Origin: Rhodococcoides kyotonense
GTDB taxonomy: Bacteria; Actinomycetota; Actinomycetes; Mycobacteriales; Mycobacteriaceae
DNA: 64,000 nucleotides
NCBI RefSeq assembly: GCF_001645385.1
Contig: NZ_LVHI01000012.1
Span: 607,541 to 671,540, forward strand
Direction of reading: 5' to 3'
In this document: positions 51,039-59,348 of the stretch, piece after piece
Numbering within the stretch: position 1 is the stretch's first letter
Layout: each line of letters begins with the position of its first letter
Notes under the pieces: model-generated
Seen by the model: the letters and a program-made list of their open reading frames with translations, nothing else
What the model was told of the DNA's origin: nothing
Databases searched by the model: none
Made by a program: the position numbers and the translations under genes

Positions 51039-51058
51039 CAATTACTACCGTCTGTCGT

Positions 51059-51514
51059 ATGCAGCTGACGCGCTTCACGGACCTCGGACTGCGAGCGTTG
51101 ATGCTGCTCGCAGCCGCGTCCGACGACGGGCGCCGGGTCACCACACGATCCATCGCCACGAATGTTCACGCGTCCGAGCATCACGTCGCCAAAGCCGTCA
51201 CCCAGTTGGCCGAACTGGGTCTCGTCGAGTCGCAACGCGGACGCGGCGGCGGACTGTCCCTCACTGCCCAGGGACGAACCGCGACGGTGGGACAGGTCGT
51301 CCGCCGACTCGAGGGTGACGCGGACGTCGTCGACTGCGTCGGCACGCGCCCGTGCCCACTGCTTCCTGCGTGCAGACTGCGTCGTGCACTCGCGGACGCG
51401 AAGGAAGCGTTCTACCGCGAACTCGACGGTCACACGATCGGCGATCTGACCGACAACGCCGTCCTCCCTCTGATTTCTTCACTTCCCCTCCTGCCCGGCA
51501 CCGCCGGACGCTGA
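51059..51514 (+). CDS. nsrR: Rrf2-family nitric oxide sensor NsrR
   Basis: A 151-residue Rrf2 regulator. The HTH lies in residues 1-65 (MQLTRFTDLGLRALMLLAAA, ASEHHVAKAVTQLAELGLVES). The three iron-sulfur cysteines have NsrR spacing, C-VGTRP-C-PLLPA-C (C-x5-C-x5-C, about residues 96-108). Nitric oxide destroys the cluster and releases DNA. It is directly followed, after 20 bases, by the flavohaemoglobin gene, its classic target. Confidence 0.92.
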   Translation: MQLTRFTDLGLRALMLLAAASDDGRRVTTRSIATNVHASEHHVAKAVTQLAELGLVESQRGRGGGLSLTAQGRTATVGQVVRRLEGDADVVDCVGTRPCPLLPACRLRRALADAKEAFYRELDGHTIGDLTDNAVLPLISSLPLLPGTAGR

Positions 51515-51534
51515 GCCCGAAAGGCCCCGTAGCC

Positions 51535-52752
51535 ATGACCGAGACGACCCATGCCCACACCCCGGTGACGCCCTCGGCGCCGGACGAACTCGACGAGCAT
51601 CACGCGGCCGTCATCCGCGCGACGCTTCCGCTCGTCGGCGCCAACATCGACGCGATCACGACGGAGTTCTACCGCCGCTTGTTCGAGGCCCACCCGTCGC
51701 TGAAGCAGAACCTGTTCAACCGCGGGAATCAGGCTCGCGGCGCCCAACAGCGCGCTCTCGCAGGCGCAGTCGCGACTTTCGCGACACACCTCGTCGACCC
51801 CGATCTGCCGCACCCCGTCGAGTTGCTCTCGCGCATCGGGCACAAGCACGCGTCGCTCGGAATCACGGCCGACCAGTACAGCGTCGTACACGAGAACCTC
51901 TTTGCAGCGATCGTCGAAATCCTCGGCGCCGACGTCGTTTCGGCCGACGTGGCGGCCGCATGGGACCGGGTCTACTGGATGATGGCGGATACGCTGATCG
52001 ACCTGGAACGACGCCTGTACGAGATCGCCGGCGTCGAGGCCGGGGACGTGTTCCGACGCGTCACCGTCACCGAACGCGTCGACGACCCGTCCGGTGCCGT
52101 GTCGATCTCCGTCGAAGACCCGGCGGTTTCGCTGCCTGATTTCACTGCGGCACAGTATGTTTCGGTCGGCGTGACGCTTCCCGACGGCGCACGGCAGCTG
52201 CGTCAGTACAGCCTCGTCGGTGCACCCGCCACCGGTGTGTGGACGTTCACGGTCAAGCCTGTCGACAACGAGGGCACGCCCGCGGGCGAGGTGTCCACCT
52301 GGATTCGCGACCACCTGCGCGTCGGCGACACGATCGACGTCACGTTGCCGTTCGGCGACCTGGCCTCGGGAACACTCGGATCGCGTCCTGTGGTGCTCGT
52401 GTCGGCGGGCATCGGCATCACACCGATGATCGGCATTCTCGAATTCCTTGCCGCCGAAGCGAAGACCTGTGAGGTGTTGTCGCTGCACGCCGATCGTTCG
52501 GAGCAGACACACCCTTTGCGTGAGCGGCACGCACAGCTGATCTCGGAACTGCCGTCGGCGTCGCTCGATGTCTGGTACGAGCAGCGCGGCCTGATGGATC
52601 TGAGTGAGACCGCGTTCCCCGACGACGCCGAGTTCTACCTGTGCGGCAACGTCGGGTTCACCCGGTCGGCTCGAGACCAGCTGACACTGCGCGGGATCCC
52701 CGGGGAGCGCGTGCACACCGAACTCTTCGCGCCGGACGACTGGCTGGTCTGA
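51535..52752 (+). CDS. hmp: Flavohaemoglobin, nitric oxide dioxygenase
   Basis: A 405-residue protein. The globin domain spans about residues 20-155, with distal Tyr in TTEFYRRLFEAHP and proximal His in LLSRIGHKHASLG. The FAD domain contains RQYSLVG (about 223-229). The NAD(P)H domain contains VSAGIGITPMIG (about 289-300) and FYLCGNVGFTRSARDQL (about 366-382). It converts NO and oxygen to nitrate in the cytosol. The first 17 residues are a Thr/His/Pro-rich extension. It forms a likely operon with nsrR. Confidence 0.94.
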   Translation: MTETTHAHTPVTPSAPDELDEHHAAVIRATLPLVGANIDAITTEFYRRLFEAHPSLKQNLFNRGNQARGAQQRALAGAVATFATHLVDPDLPHPVELLSRIGHKHASLGITADQYSVVHENLFAAIVEILGADVVSADVAAAWDRVYWMMADTLIDLERRLYEIAGVEAGDVFRRVTVTERVDDPSGAVSISVEDPAVSLPDFTAAQYVSVGVTLPDGARQLRQYSLVGAPATGVWTFTVKPVDNEGTPAGEVSTWIRDHLRVGDTIDVTLPFGDLASGTLGSRPVVLVSAGIGITPMIGILEFLAAEAKTCEVLSLHADRSEQTHPLRERHAQLISELPSASLDVWYEQRGLMDLSETAFPDDAEFYLCGNVGFTRSARDQLTLRGIPGERVHTELFAPDDWLV

Positions 52753-52764
52753 GCCGACGCCTCG

Positions 52765-52780
52765 GTCAACATCCGTTGAC
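52765..52780. promoter_or_regulatory. Inverted repeat GTCAAC-N4-GTTGAC, copy 2
   Basis: Perfect arms with spacer ATCC, 13 bases after the hmp stop, between the convergent hmp and MFS genes. It is identical in arms and spacing to the site at 50920-50935, so the two flank the nsrR-hmp pair. No promoter function is obvious at this position. Confidence 0.5.
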
Positions 52781-52825
52781 GCACGAGGACGTCGTCCGGT
52801 GGGTCGACCCGACGTCACGCGGTAT

Positions 52826-52847
52826 CTGACCGACTAGACCCGGTCAG
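52826..52847. terminator. Stem-loop at the end of the MFS gene
   Basis: CTGACCG and CGGTCAG (7-base arms) enclose an 8-base loop that contains the MFS stop codon. It lies in the convergent hmp/MFS junction and may end both transcripts. Confidence 0.4.
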
Positions 52848-54018
52848 GAAACGCGCGCCGGGAGACGACGGCGATGATCAAGCCGCACGCGAGAACCCCG
52901 GCAGCGACCCATGCCAGGTTCGACACCCCCAGAGCGGGAAGCAACGCCGCCCCGATCGCCGCGCCGGCCGCGATCCCGATGTTCGACGACGCGTTCACCC
53001 ACGCACCGGCCAGTTCCGGTGACGTCGCGTGTGTGCGCACCGCGGACGACTGGTAGATCGACGGCACACCGCCGAACGCACCGTTCCACATCGCTGCCGC
53101 GATCACGACGGCGATCGCCGACGGATGGGCCCACCCCACGGCGAGCACGCCGATCGACACGATGGACAGGATCACGACGGTGGTCCGACGCGGATTGCGA
53201 TCCAGCATCTGGCCGGCGAACCACAGTCCGGCCAGGCCGCACGCTCCGCAGACGAGCAACAGGGGTCCGATGGCCGAATTGCTCACTCCCGCAGCGAGGA
53301 ACAGCAGGCTGATATAGGTGTACAGAATGTACTGTCCGACGTAGGTGACGGCGTTCGACGACACGACGGCCGTCAATTGGCGCCGACCCGCACCGACACC
53401 GTCGGGCCGCTCGGGAGTCTCCGACGTGACCGGCGGAAGGAAGCGGGCAACCAACACGAGCGTGATCGCCGACGCCACCGCAAGAACCACGAACGCCGCT
53501 CGCCACCCCATGGCCGTGCCCAGTGACGTCGACACCGGGACGCCGAGCACGAATCCGACCGACGCGCCGCCCGTCGCGATCGCCAACGCCTTGCCGACCT
53601 GGCCGCGGTCGACCAGCCGAGGTGCATAGCCGATGCACAGCGAGAAGAACAGGGCGTGTGCGGCGCCGCCGATCGCGCGTCCACCGACGACGACTGCGAA
53701 GGTCGGCGCCGCCGCCACCACGGCATTGCTGACGACGTACCCCGCAATCGTGGCCAGCAGCAACGGCTTTCGCGGCAACGACCGCGTCAGGATGGTCATC
53801 GGCACGGCCAACAGAGCGACCATTCCGGCGTAGAGGCTCACGAGCAGACCCGCCGTCGACTCGTCGACGGAGAACCCGGAGCCGATGGCGGGCAACAACC
53901 CGACCGGGAGCATCTCCGTCGTCACCGCAAGGCAGGACGCGACGGCAAGCGAGATCAAGCCGGGGAGCGTGGCCCGGACTGTTCGGGCACCACCGCCCGC
54001 GGCATGAGTCGTCGTCAT
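52834..54018 (-). CDS. MFS transporter, AraJ/CmlR-type (DHA1)
   Basis: A 394-residue, 12-TM protein: TMs from about residue 18, TEMLPVGLLPAIGSGFSV (the DHA1 sugar/drug efflux opening), GGRAIGGAAHALFFSLCIGYA and a split around residues 200-215. This group includes AraJ, YdhP and chloramphenicol exporters. It is divergent from a ROK-type repressor with only 41 bases between starts and a shared near-palindrome, so a sugar or sugar-like compound may be the effector. Confidence 0.86.
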   Translation of the reverse strand: MTTTHAAGGGARTVRATLPGLISLAVASCLAVTTEMLPVGLLPAIGSGFSVDESTAGLLVSLYAGMVALLAVPMTILTRSLPRKPLLLATIAGYVVSNAVVAAAPTFAVVVGGRAIGGAAHALFFSLCIGYAPRLVDRGQVGKALAIATGGASVGFVLGVPVSTSLGTAMGWRAAFVVLAVASAITLVLVARFLPPVTSETPERPDGVGAGRRQLTAVVSSNAVTYVGQYILYTYISLLFLAAGVSNSAIGPLLLVCGACGLAGLWFAGQMLDRNPRRTTVVILSIVSIGVLAVGWAHPSAIAVVIAAAMWNGAFGGVPSIYQSSAVRTHATSPELAGAWVNASSNIGIAAGAAIGAALLPALGVSNLAWVAAGVLACGLIIAVVSRRAFPDRV

Positions 54019-54031
54019 GCGTTCTGAATAT

Positions 54032-54046
54032 ACTCAGCCGCCGAGT
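54032..54046. promoter_or_regulatory. Near-palindrome between MFS and ROK genes
   Basis: ACTCAGCCGCCGAGT, symmetric at six of seven pairs, in the 41-base divergent gap. It is the likely operator of the ROK repressor. Confidence 0.5.
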
Positions 54047-54059
54047 TTAATCAAGTGCG

Positions 54060-55256
54060 ATGATGACGGCGATGAGTCGACCACAGGACAGCACCGCCGC
54101 ACGCTGGCACGGAGCCGCCCAACTCGTCGGACTCGTGCGCGCCGAACCGGGCATCACCCGAGCGACCGCCGCGCAGAGGCTCGGCATCAGCAGCGGCGGG
54201 GCCACCGATCTCGTTGCCCGCCTTCGTGCCCATGAACTGCTCGACGAGGTTCCGGCTCCGAGCAAAGGGCGTGGGCGTCCGACGACGGTGCTGCAGCCAC
54301 ACGCGCGTGGGCCGCTCGTCATCGCCGCCGACCTACGTCCGAAAGACTGGAGTCTGGCGCTGGCCGACATCGGCGGGCAGCCGAAATTCGTCACCCCGAC
54401 GCCCCTCGACTCGCCCGATCCGGCACAGCTCGTCGCGGAGGTCGCGTCCGCAATTCGCGACGCGTACGACCGTGAACCGGGCCGGGTTCGGGCGGTGTCG
54501 GTGTCGGTTGCGGGCACCGTCAGCGACGACAGGCTCGTTCAATTCACGCCGCGCGGGTGGTCCGACGTGGATCTCAGCCCACTGACCGCCGCCCTCCCCC
54601 GCCACCTCGACATACCGTTGCTGATCGGGAACGACGCCACGCTGGCGGGCTTGGCCGAGGCGAGAACCGGTGCGGCACACGGCGCCGGGACCGCGTTGCA
54701 TCTGATGATCGGCGTCGGACTGGGAGGCGCGTTGGTCGTCGACGGCGTTCCAGCGATGGGCGCGCACGGCGCGGCAGGCGAGTACGGCCACATCCCGTTC
54801 GGTGACCCCTCCCAGGTGTGTCCCTGTGGCGCGCAGGGCTGCTGGGACCTGACGATCGACGGCCGCGCCCTCGCGCGGCACATCGGGGAAAAGGCGCCCG
54901 TAGATCCGATCGCGTACGCACGCGGCATCGCCGGGGGGAACAACCTGTCCGACAACAGGATTCGCGGCGCATTCGACGCCGTCGCGACCTCCATCGGGCG
55001 TGGCATCGCGGGCCTGGTCAATCTGCACGACCCCGACGTCGTCACGCTCGGCGGGCTCGCCCCGACACTGCGGGGAGCCGCGTCGGACAGCTTCGACGCG
55101 GCATACCGGCAGGGCCTCATGGCTTTTCGTAAGAATGCAGCGCCGCCCGTTCTCGACGGCCTCCACGGCGACGACGGGCCTTTGCATGGCGCCGTCGCAA
55201 TCGGACTCGATCACGTGACGTCGGAGCAGTCGCTGGCGGAGTGGGCTCGGCAGTAG
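54060..55256 (+). CDS. ROK-family transcriptional repressor
   Basis: A 398-residue protein. An N-terminal winged helix (GITRATAAQRLGISSGGATDLVARLRAHELL, about residues 31-61) precedes a ROK sugar-kinase-like domain. The domain shows LIGNDATLAGLAEARTGAA, GVGLGGALVVDG, GAAGEYGHIPFG and the zinc knuckle CPCGAQGCWD (about 257-266). The Asp in GNDA corresponds to the kinase catalytic residue and is retained. NagC/XylR-type ROK repressors sense sugars. The divergent MFS exporter is its likely target. Confidence 0.9.
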   Translation: MMTAMSRPQDSTAARWHGAAQLVGLVRAEPGITRATAAQRLGISSGGATDLVARLRAHELLDEVPAPSKGRGRPTTVLQPHARGPLVIAADLRPKDWSLALADIGGQPKFVTPTPLDSPDPAQLVAEVASAIRDAYDREPGRVRAVSVSVAGTVSDDRLVQFTPRGWSDVDLSPLTAALPRHLDIPLLIGNDATLAGLAEARTGAAHGAGTALHLMIGVGLGGALVVDGVPAMGAHGAAGEYGHIPFGDPSQVCPCGAQGCWDLTIDGRALARHIGEKAPVDPIAYARGIAGGNNLSDNRIRGAFDAVATSIGRGIAGLVNLHDPDVVTLGGLAPTLRGAASDSFDAAYRQGLMAFRKNAAPPVLDGLHGDDGPLHGAVAIGLDHVTSEQSLAEWARQ

Positions 55257-55259
55257 GCG

Positions 55260-55592
55260 CTACTTCTTCTGGGGGTCGTGGCCCCAGTTCATCAGCGAGT
55301 ACCGCCACGGTGTGTCGCTGACATCGCCCTTGGGCCTCTGCGCGGAATGCCGATTGATGTACCCGACGACTTTCCGCATGTGCTTGTAGTCGTCGTCCGT
55401 CAGATCGGCTTTCTTCGTATGCAGGATGTCGACGATGCGACGGCCACTTTCGTGACCGGTGGATTCGCCACCGTCCTTCTTCTGCCCGACGTCTTTCGAC
55501 TCGTCCGTCTTCAGAAACTTCTCGAGCTCGCCCGCGGTCATGTTGACCGCGTCCTTGAAGTCCTTCCAGGTGTCCTCGTGGTCGTCGGCCAT
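55260..55592 (-). CDS. DUF3140 family protein
   Basis: A 110-residue, charged, soluble protein: WKDFKDAVNMTAGELEKFLKT, then SGRRIVDILHTKKADLTDDDYKHMRKVVGYINRHSAQRP and WRYSLMNWGHDP. This matches DUF3140, a short actinobacterial and fungal family of unknown function. The DUF2945 gene ends two bases before its ATG, so the two form a pair. These two domains often occur together, which suggests a shared, perhaps DNA- or stress-related, role. Confidence 0.82.
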   Translation of the reverse strand: MADDHEDTWKDFKDAVNMTAGELEKFLKTDESKDVGQKKDGGESTGHESGRRIVDILHTKKADLTDDDYKHMRKVVGYINRHSAQRPKGDVSDTPWRYSLMNWGHDPQKK

Positions 55593-55594
55593 GG

Positions 55595-55810
55595 TCAGGA
55601 CTTCTTCTTCAGCGCCGACGGCTTGTGCACGGCGTCCTTGCCGGACTTGTCGCTCTCGACGCGGTATTGAGGTTCGTCCTTCGACGCCTTGACGGTCCGG
55701 CCTGCGGCTTCCTTCTCCGAGGTGATCTTCTCCTTGACCTCACCCTCGGCCGTGCTGCCGTGGCTTTTCCATTCGACCTTGTCGCCATTGTGGAACTCGT
55801 CTTTGCTCAT
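55595..55810 (-). CDS. DUF2945 (HVA1/Tudor-like) small protein
   Basis: A 71-residue protein: DEFHNGDKVEWKSHGSTAEG (an SH3/Tudor-like opening), EPQYRVESDKSGKDAVHKPS and a Lys-rich tail. It matches DUF2945, also called hypervirulence-associated TUDOR domain. Function unknown; the fold and basic tail suggest binding to nucleic acid or protein. It is the upstream member of the DUF2945-DUF3140 pair. Confidence 0.82.
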   Translation of the reverse strand: MSKDEFHNGDKVEWKSHGSTAEGEVKEKITSEKEAAGRTVKASKDEPQYRVESDKSGKDAVHKPSALKKKS

Positions 55811-55880
55811 GGGGTCACGGCTACCCGTCCGCGCGAGATCTACTCCCCTGTTGTGCGGTTTCGACGCTTCGAGGCACACA

Positions 55881-57035
55881 TCAGGAGGGTAGATTTCGCC
55901 GCGATCCACCGAGTCGCGCCGCCTGGGTCGCCAGGTGACGCCGCTCGGCGAGGGTGGTCGCAGCCTCCGCCGCCTCGGCGAACAGCGTCGCAGCGGTCTC
56001 GAGATCGCCCGCCTTCTCGTGCAGGTACGCCGACGCCGCGGCATAACGCGGCACACCTGGATCGATCCGCGCGAGCGCTGCAAGACCCGCCGCAGGACCG
56101 TCGGCCTCGCCGACCGCGACTGCGCGATTGAGTCCGACGACGGGGCTGTCGGTGATCGCCTGCAGCTCGTCGTACCACTCCACGATCTGGACCCAGTCGG
56201 TCTCGTCGGCGCGAGGCGCGTCGGCATGCAGCGCGGCGATCGCGGCCTGTGCCTGGAACTCGCCGAGTCGATCGCGTCGCAACGCCTTCTGCAGGATGTC
56301 GACGCCGTCGGCGATCATCGTCGTGTCCCACAGGCTGCGGTCTTGCTCGGCCAAGGGCACCAACGTGCCGTCGCTGCGCGTCCGGGCCGGCCGCCGAGCA
56401 TGATGCAGCAACATCAACGCCAGCAGTCCGGCGGTTTCCTCGTCGTCGGACATGGTGTGCAACTGCCTCGTCAAGCGGATGGCTTCCGACGCGAGGTCGA
56501 CGTCGCCGCTGTAGCCCTCGTTGAAGATCAGGTACAGCACCCGGCGGACGGTCGCAGGATCGCCCGGTTCGTCGAATCGGACGTCCGAGACGGTCTTCTT
56601 CGCGCGGCTGATGCGTTGTGCCATCGTCGTCTTCGGGACGAGGTAGGCCGCCGCGATCTGTTCGGTCGTCAGACCACCGACGGCCCGCAACGTCAGCGCG
56701 ACCGCGGACGCCGAGCTCAGCGACGGGTGCGCACACAGGAAGAACAGATGCAGTGTGTCGTCGCGACTCTCGGCCGGGCCCGGCGGCGGCTCGGCGTCGA
56801 CGCGTAGCTCGCGCTCGCGTCGAGACATCTCGGATCGGTGAGCGTCGAGAAACTTGCGCCACGCGACGGTGACGAGCCAGCCCTTCGGATCTGCAGGCGT
56901 TCTGTCGGGCCAGGATTTGAAAGCCTGCAGCAGCGCCTCCTGAACGGCGTCCTCGGCCGTCGCGAAATCGAGTCCGCGACGGACGAGCACACCGATCACT
57001 GCGGGAGTGAGCTCCCGGAGCAGCTGTTCGTTCAT
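55881..57035 (-). CDS. ECF sigma factor, ECF42 group, with C-terminal extension
   Basis: A 384-residue protein from ATG 57035. Sigma region 2 is at about residues 10-75 (FATAEDAVQEALLQAFKSWP, WLVTVAWRKFLDAHR). Region 4 is at about 115-165 (LTTEQIAAAYLVPKTTMAQRISRAKKTV). A long DUF6596/TPR-like C-terminal domain follows (RVLYLIFNEGYSGD, YDELQAITDSPVVGLNRAVAVGEADGPAAGLAAL). This is the ECF42 layout, in which the extension replaces an anti-sigma factor. Its conserved DGPF/YCII partner lies one base upstream on the same strand. Confidence 0.9.
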   Translation of the reverse strand: MNEQLLRELTPAVIGVLVRRGLDFATAEDAVQEALLQAFKSWPDRTPADPKGWLVTVAWRKFLDAHRSEMSRRERELRVDAEPPPGPAESRDDTLHLFFLCAHPSLSSASAVALTLRAVGGLTTEQIAAAYLVPKTTMAQRISRAKKTVSDVRFDEPGDPATVRRVLYLIFNEGYSGDVDLASEAIRLTRQLHTMSDDEETAGLLALMLLHHARRPARTRSDGTLVPLAEQDRSLWDTTMIADGVDILQKALRRDRLGEFQAQAAIAALHADAPRADETDWVQIVEWYDELQAITDSPVVGLNRAVAVGEADGPAAGLAALARIDPGVPRYAAASAYLHEKAGDLETAATLFAEAAEAATTLAERRHLATQAARLGGSRRNLPS

Positions 57036-57036
57036 G

Positions 57037-57444
57037 TCACTCGGTGACGGTCGGGGGCACACCCATCAACGGACGAACTTCGAGCCACTCGTGGATCGGC
57101 TTGCCGTGTGCGCCGGGCGCGGCAGACAGTTCGCCTGCGAGTTCGAGGGCGCGGTCGTAGGTGTCGACGTCGATGATCATGAACCCGGCGATCAGGTCCT
57201 TCGTCTCGGCGAACGGCCCGTCGGTCACAGGCGGCTTACCCTCGCCGTCGTAGCGGACCCAGGCGCCCTCGGAGGACAGCGCATGGCTGGCGACGAACTC
57301 ACCGGTTCCGCGAAGCTTGTCCGCGAAATCTTCCATGTACTGCATGTGCGCATCCACCTCGTCGGGTGCCCACTGGTCCATCGGGACGTCGTTCACTGCC
57401 TCGGGGGCGCCGCGGTAATGCTTCAGGAACAGGTACTTCGCCAT
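57037..57444 (-). CDS. YCII/DGPF-domain protein, ECF42 partner
   Basis: A 135-residue protein: MAKYLFLKHYRGAPEAVNDV, GEGKPPVTDGPFAETKDLIAGFMIIDVD and WLEVRPLM. The D-G-P-F motif is the hallmark of the family encoded with ECF42 sigma factors. It starts the operon (GGAGACAG before ATG) and ends one base before the sigma factor start. The biochemical role is unknown; it may be an effector or a modulator of the sigma factor. Confidence 0.9.
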   Translation of the reverse strand: MAKYLFLKHYRGAPEAVNDVPMDQWAPDEVDAHMQYMEDFADKLRGTGEFVASHALSSEGAWVRYDGEGKPPVTDGPFAETKDLIAGFMIIDVDTYDRALELAGELSAAPGAHGKPIHEWLEVRPLMGVPPTVTE

Positions 57445-57709
57445 GACTGTCTCCTTCGGTATCGGGCAGCCCCTGTGGCTGCATCCACCCCTGGGACGGA
57501 GCCGAAGGACCGTTGTCGACATGGTTCCAGAACTTTTTTTCGTTTCGGGCGGTCACACGGGCCGCGCTTTCCTACGATCGACGTGCGGGGCCAGCATGTC
57601 GATGATCGGCGATGTCCGCCGTCGGCGATGATTTTCGGTCTCGCTGCGTGTCTCGATAGATGTCGTAGAACTGCGAATATTTCGAACCGACTCGACTGTG
57701 GAGATGACG

Positions 57710-58117
57710 ATGACTACTCGACTCAACCCGTACCTCGGCTTCCGAGGCGACGCGCGCACCGCAATGGAGTTCTACCAGGGTGTCTTCGGCGGCGAACTGA
57801 CGATGAACACGTTCGCCGAGTTCGGCGCCAGCGACGACCCTGCCGACAAGGACCAGATCATGCACAGCCAGCTCGAGACACCGAACGGGCTGACGCTGAT
57901 GGGCGCGGACACCCCGGCTAGCATGCCTCTCGACGTCGGCAACAACGTCTCGGTCTCGCTCAGCGGTGAGGACGAAGCCGAACTGACCGGCTACTGGGAC
58001 AAGCTCGCCGTCGGCGCCCAGAACACGATGGGACTGAACAAGGCGCCGTGGGGCGACACCTTCGGGATGCTCACCGACAAGTTCGGCATCAACTGGATGG
58101 TGAACATCTCCGGGTAG
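57710..58117 (+). CDS. VOC-superfamily protein, PhnB-like
   Basis: A 135-residue glyoxalase-fold protein from ATG 57710 (GGAG six bases upstream; ATG 57704 and GTG 57698 are in frame). It has LNPYLGFRGDARTAMEFYQGVFGGELTM, IMHSQLETPNGLTLMGADTP and APWGDTFGMLTDKFGINWMV, the PhnB/YdcJ-type pattern. Metal ligands are not all evident, so it may bind rather than convert a ligand. The 265 bases before it, back to the DGPF gene, hold no other gene that I can support. Confidence 0.88.
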   Translation: MTTRLNPYLGFRGDARTAMEFYQGVFGGELTMNTFAEFGASDDPADKDQIMHSQLETPNGLTLMGADTPASMPLDVGNNVSVSLSGEDEAELTGYWDKLAVGAQNTMGLNKAPWGDTFGMLTDKFGINWMVNISG

Positions 58118-58136
58118 CCCTGCTCTACGGTAGGTT

Positions 58137-58189
58137 CCTTCACCGACACCCGTCACTCGGATCGTCCGGCACGTTCCTGCCGGTGAAGG
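58137..58189 (+). promoter_or_regulatory. Inverted repeat that could mask the ribosome site of the ABC ATPase
   Basis: CCTTCACCG at 58137-58145 is the exact complement of CGGTGAAGG at 58181-58189, 35 bases apart. The second arm contains the AAGGG ribosome site of the ATP-binding protein gene, so pairing in a VOC-ATPase transcript would hide it. Confidence 0.35.
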
Positions 58190-58202
58190 GATCTACTTTC
58201 TC

Positions 58203-59279
<1,077 letters not shown>

Positions 59280-59304
59280 CGGCTCCGCCTTCGACACCGA
59301 GGGG

Positions 59305-59335
59305 CGCCTTCGGTCACTCTGAGTGACCGAAGGCG
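59305..59335. terminator. Bidirectional hairpin terminator
   Basis: CGCCTTCGGTCACTC, one T, then the exact complement: a 15-base-pair stem with a minimal loop. It lies between the convergent ABC ATPase and S9 peptidase genes, with no T-tract. Confidence 0.75.
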
Positions 59336-59348
59336 TCATTCGCTCCGA

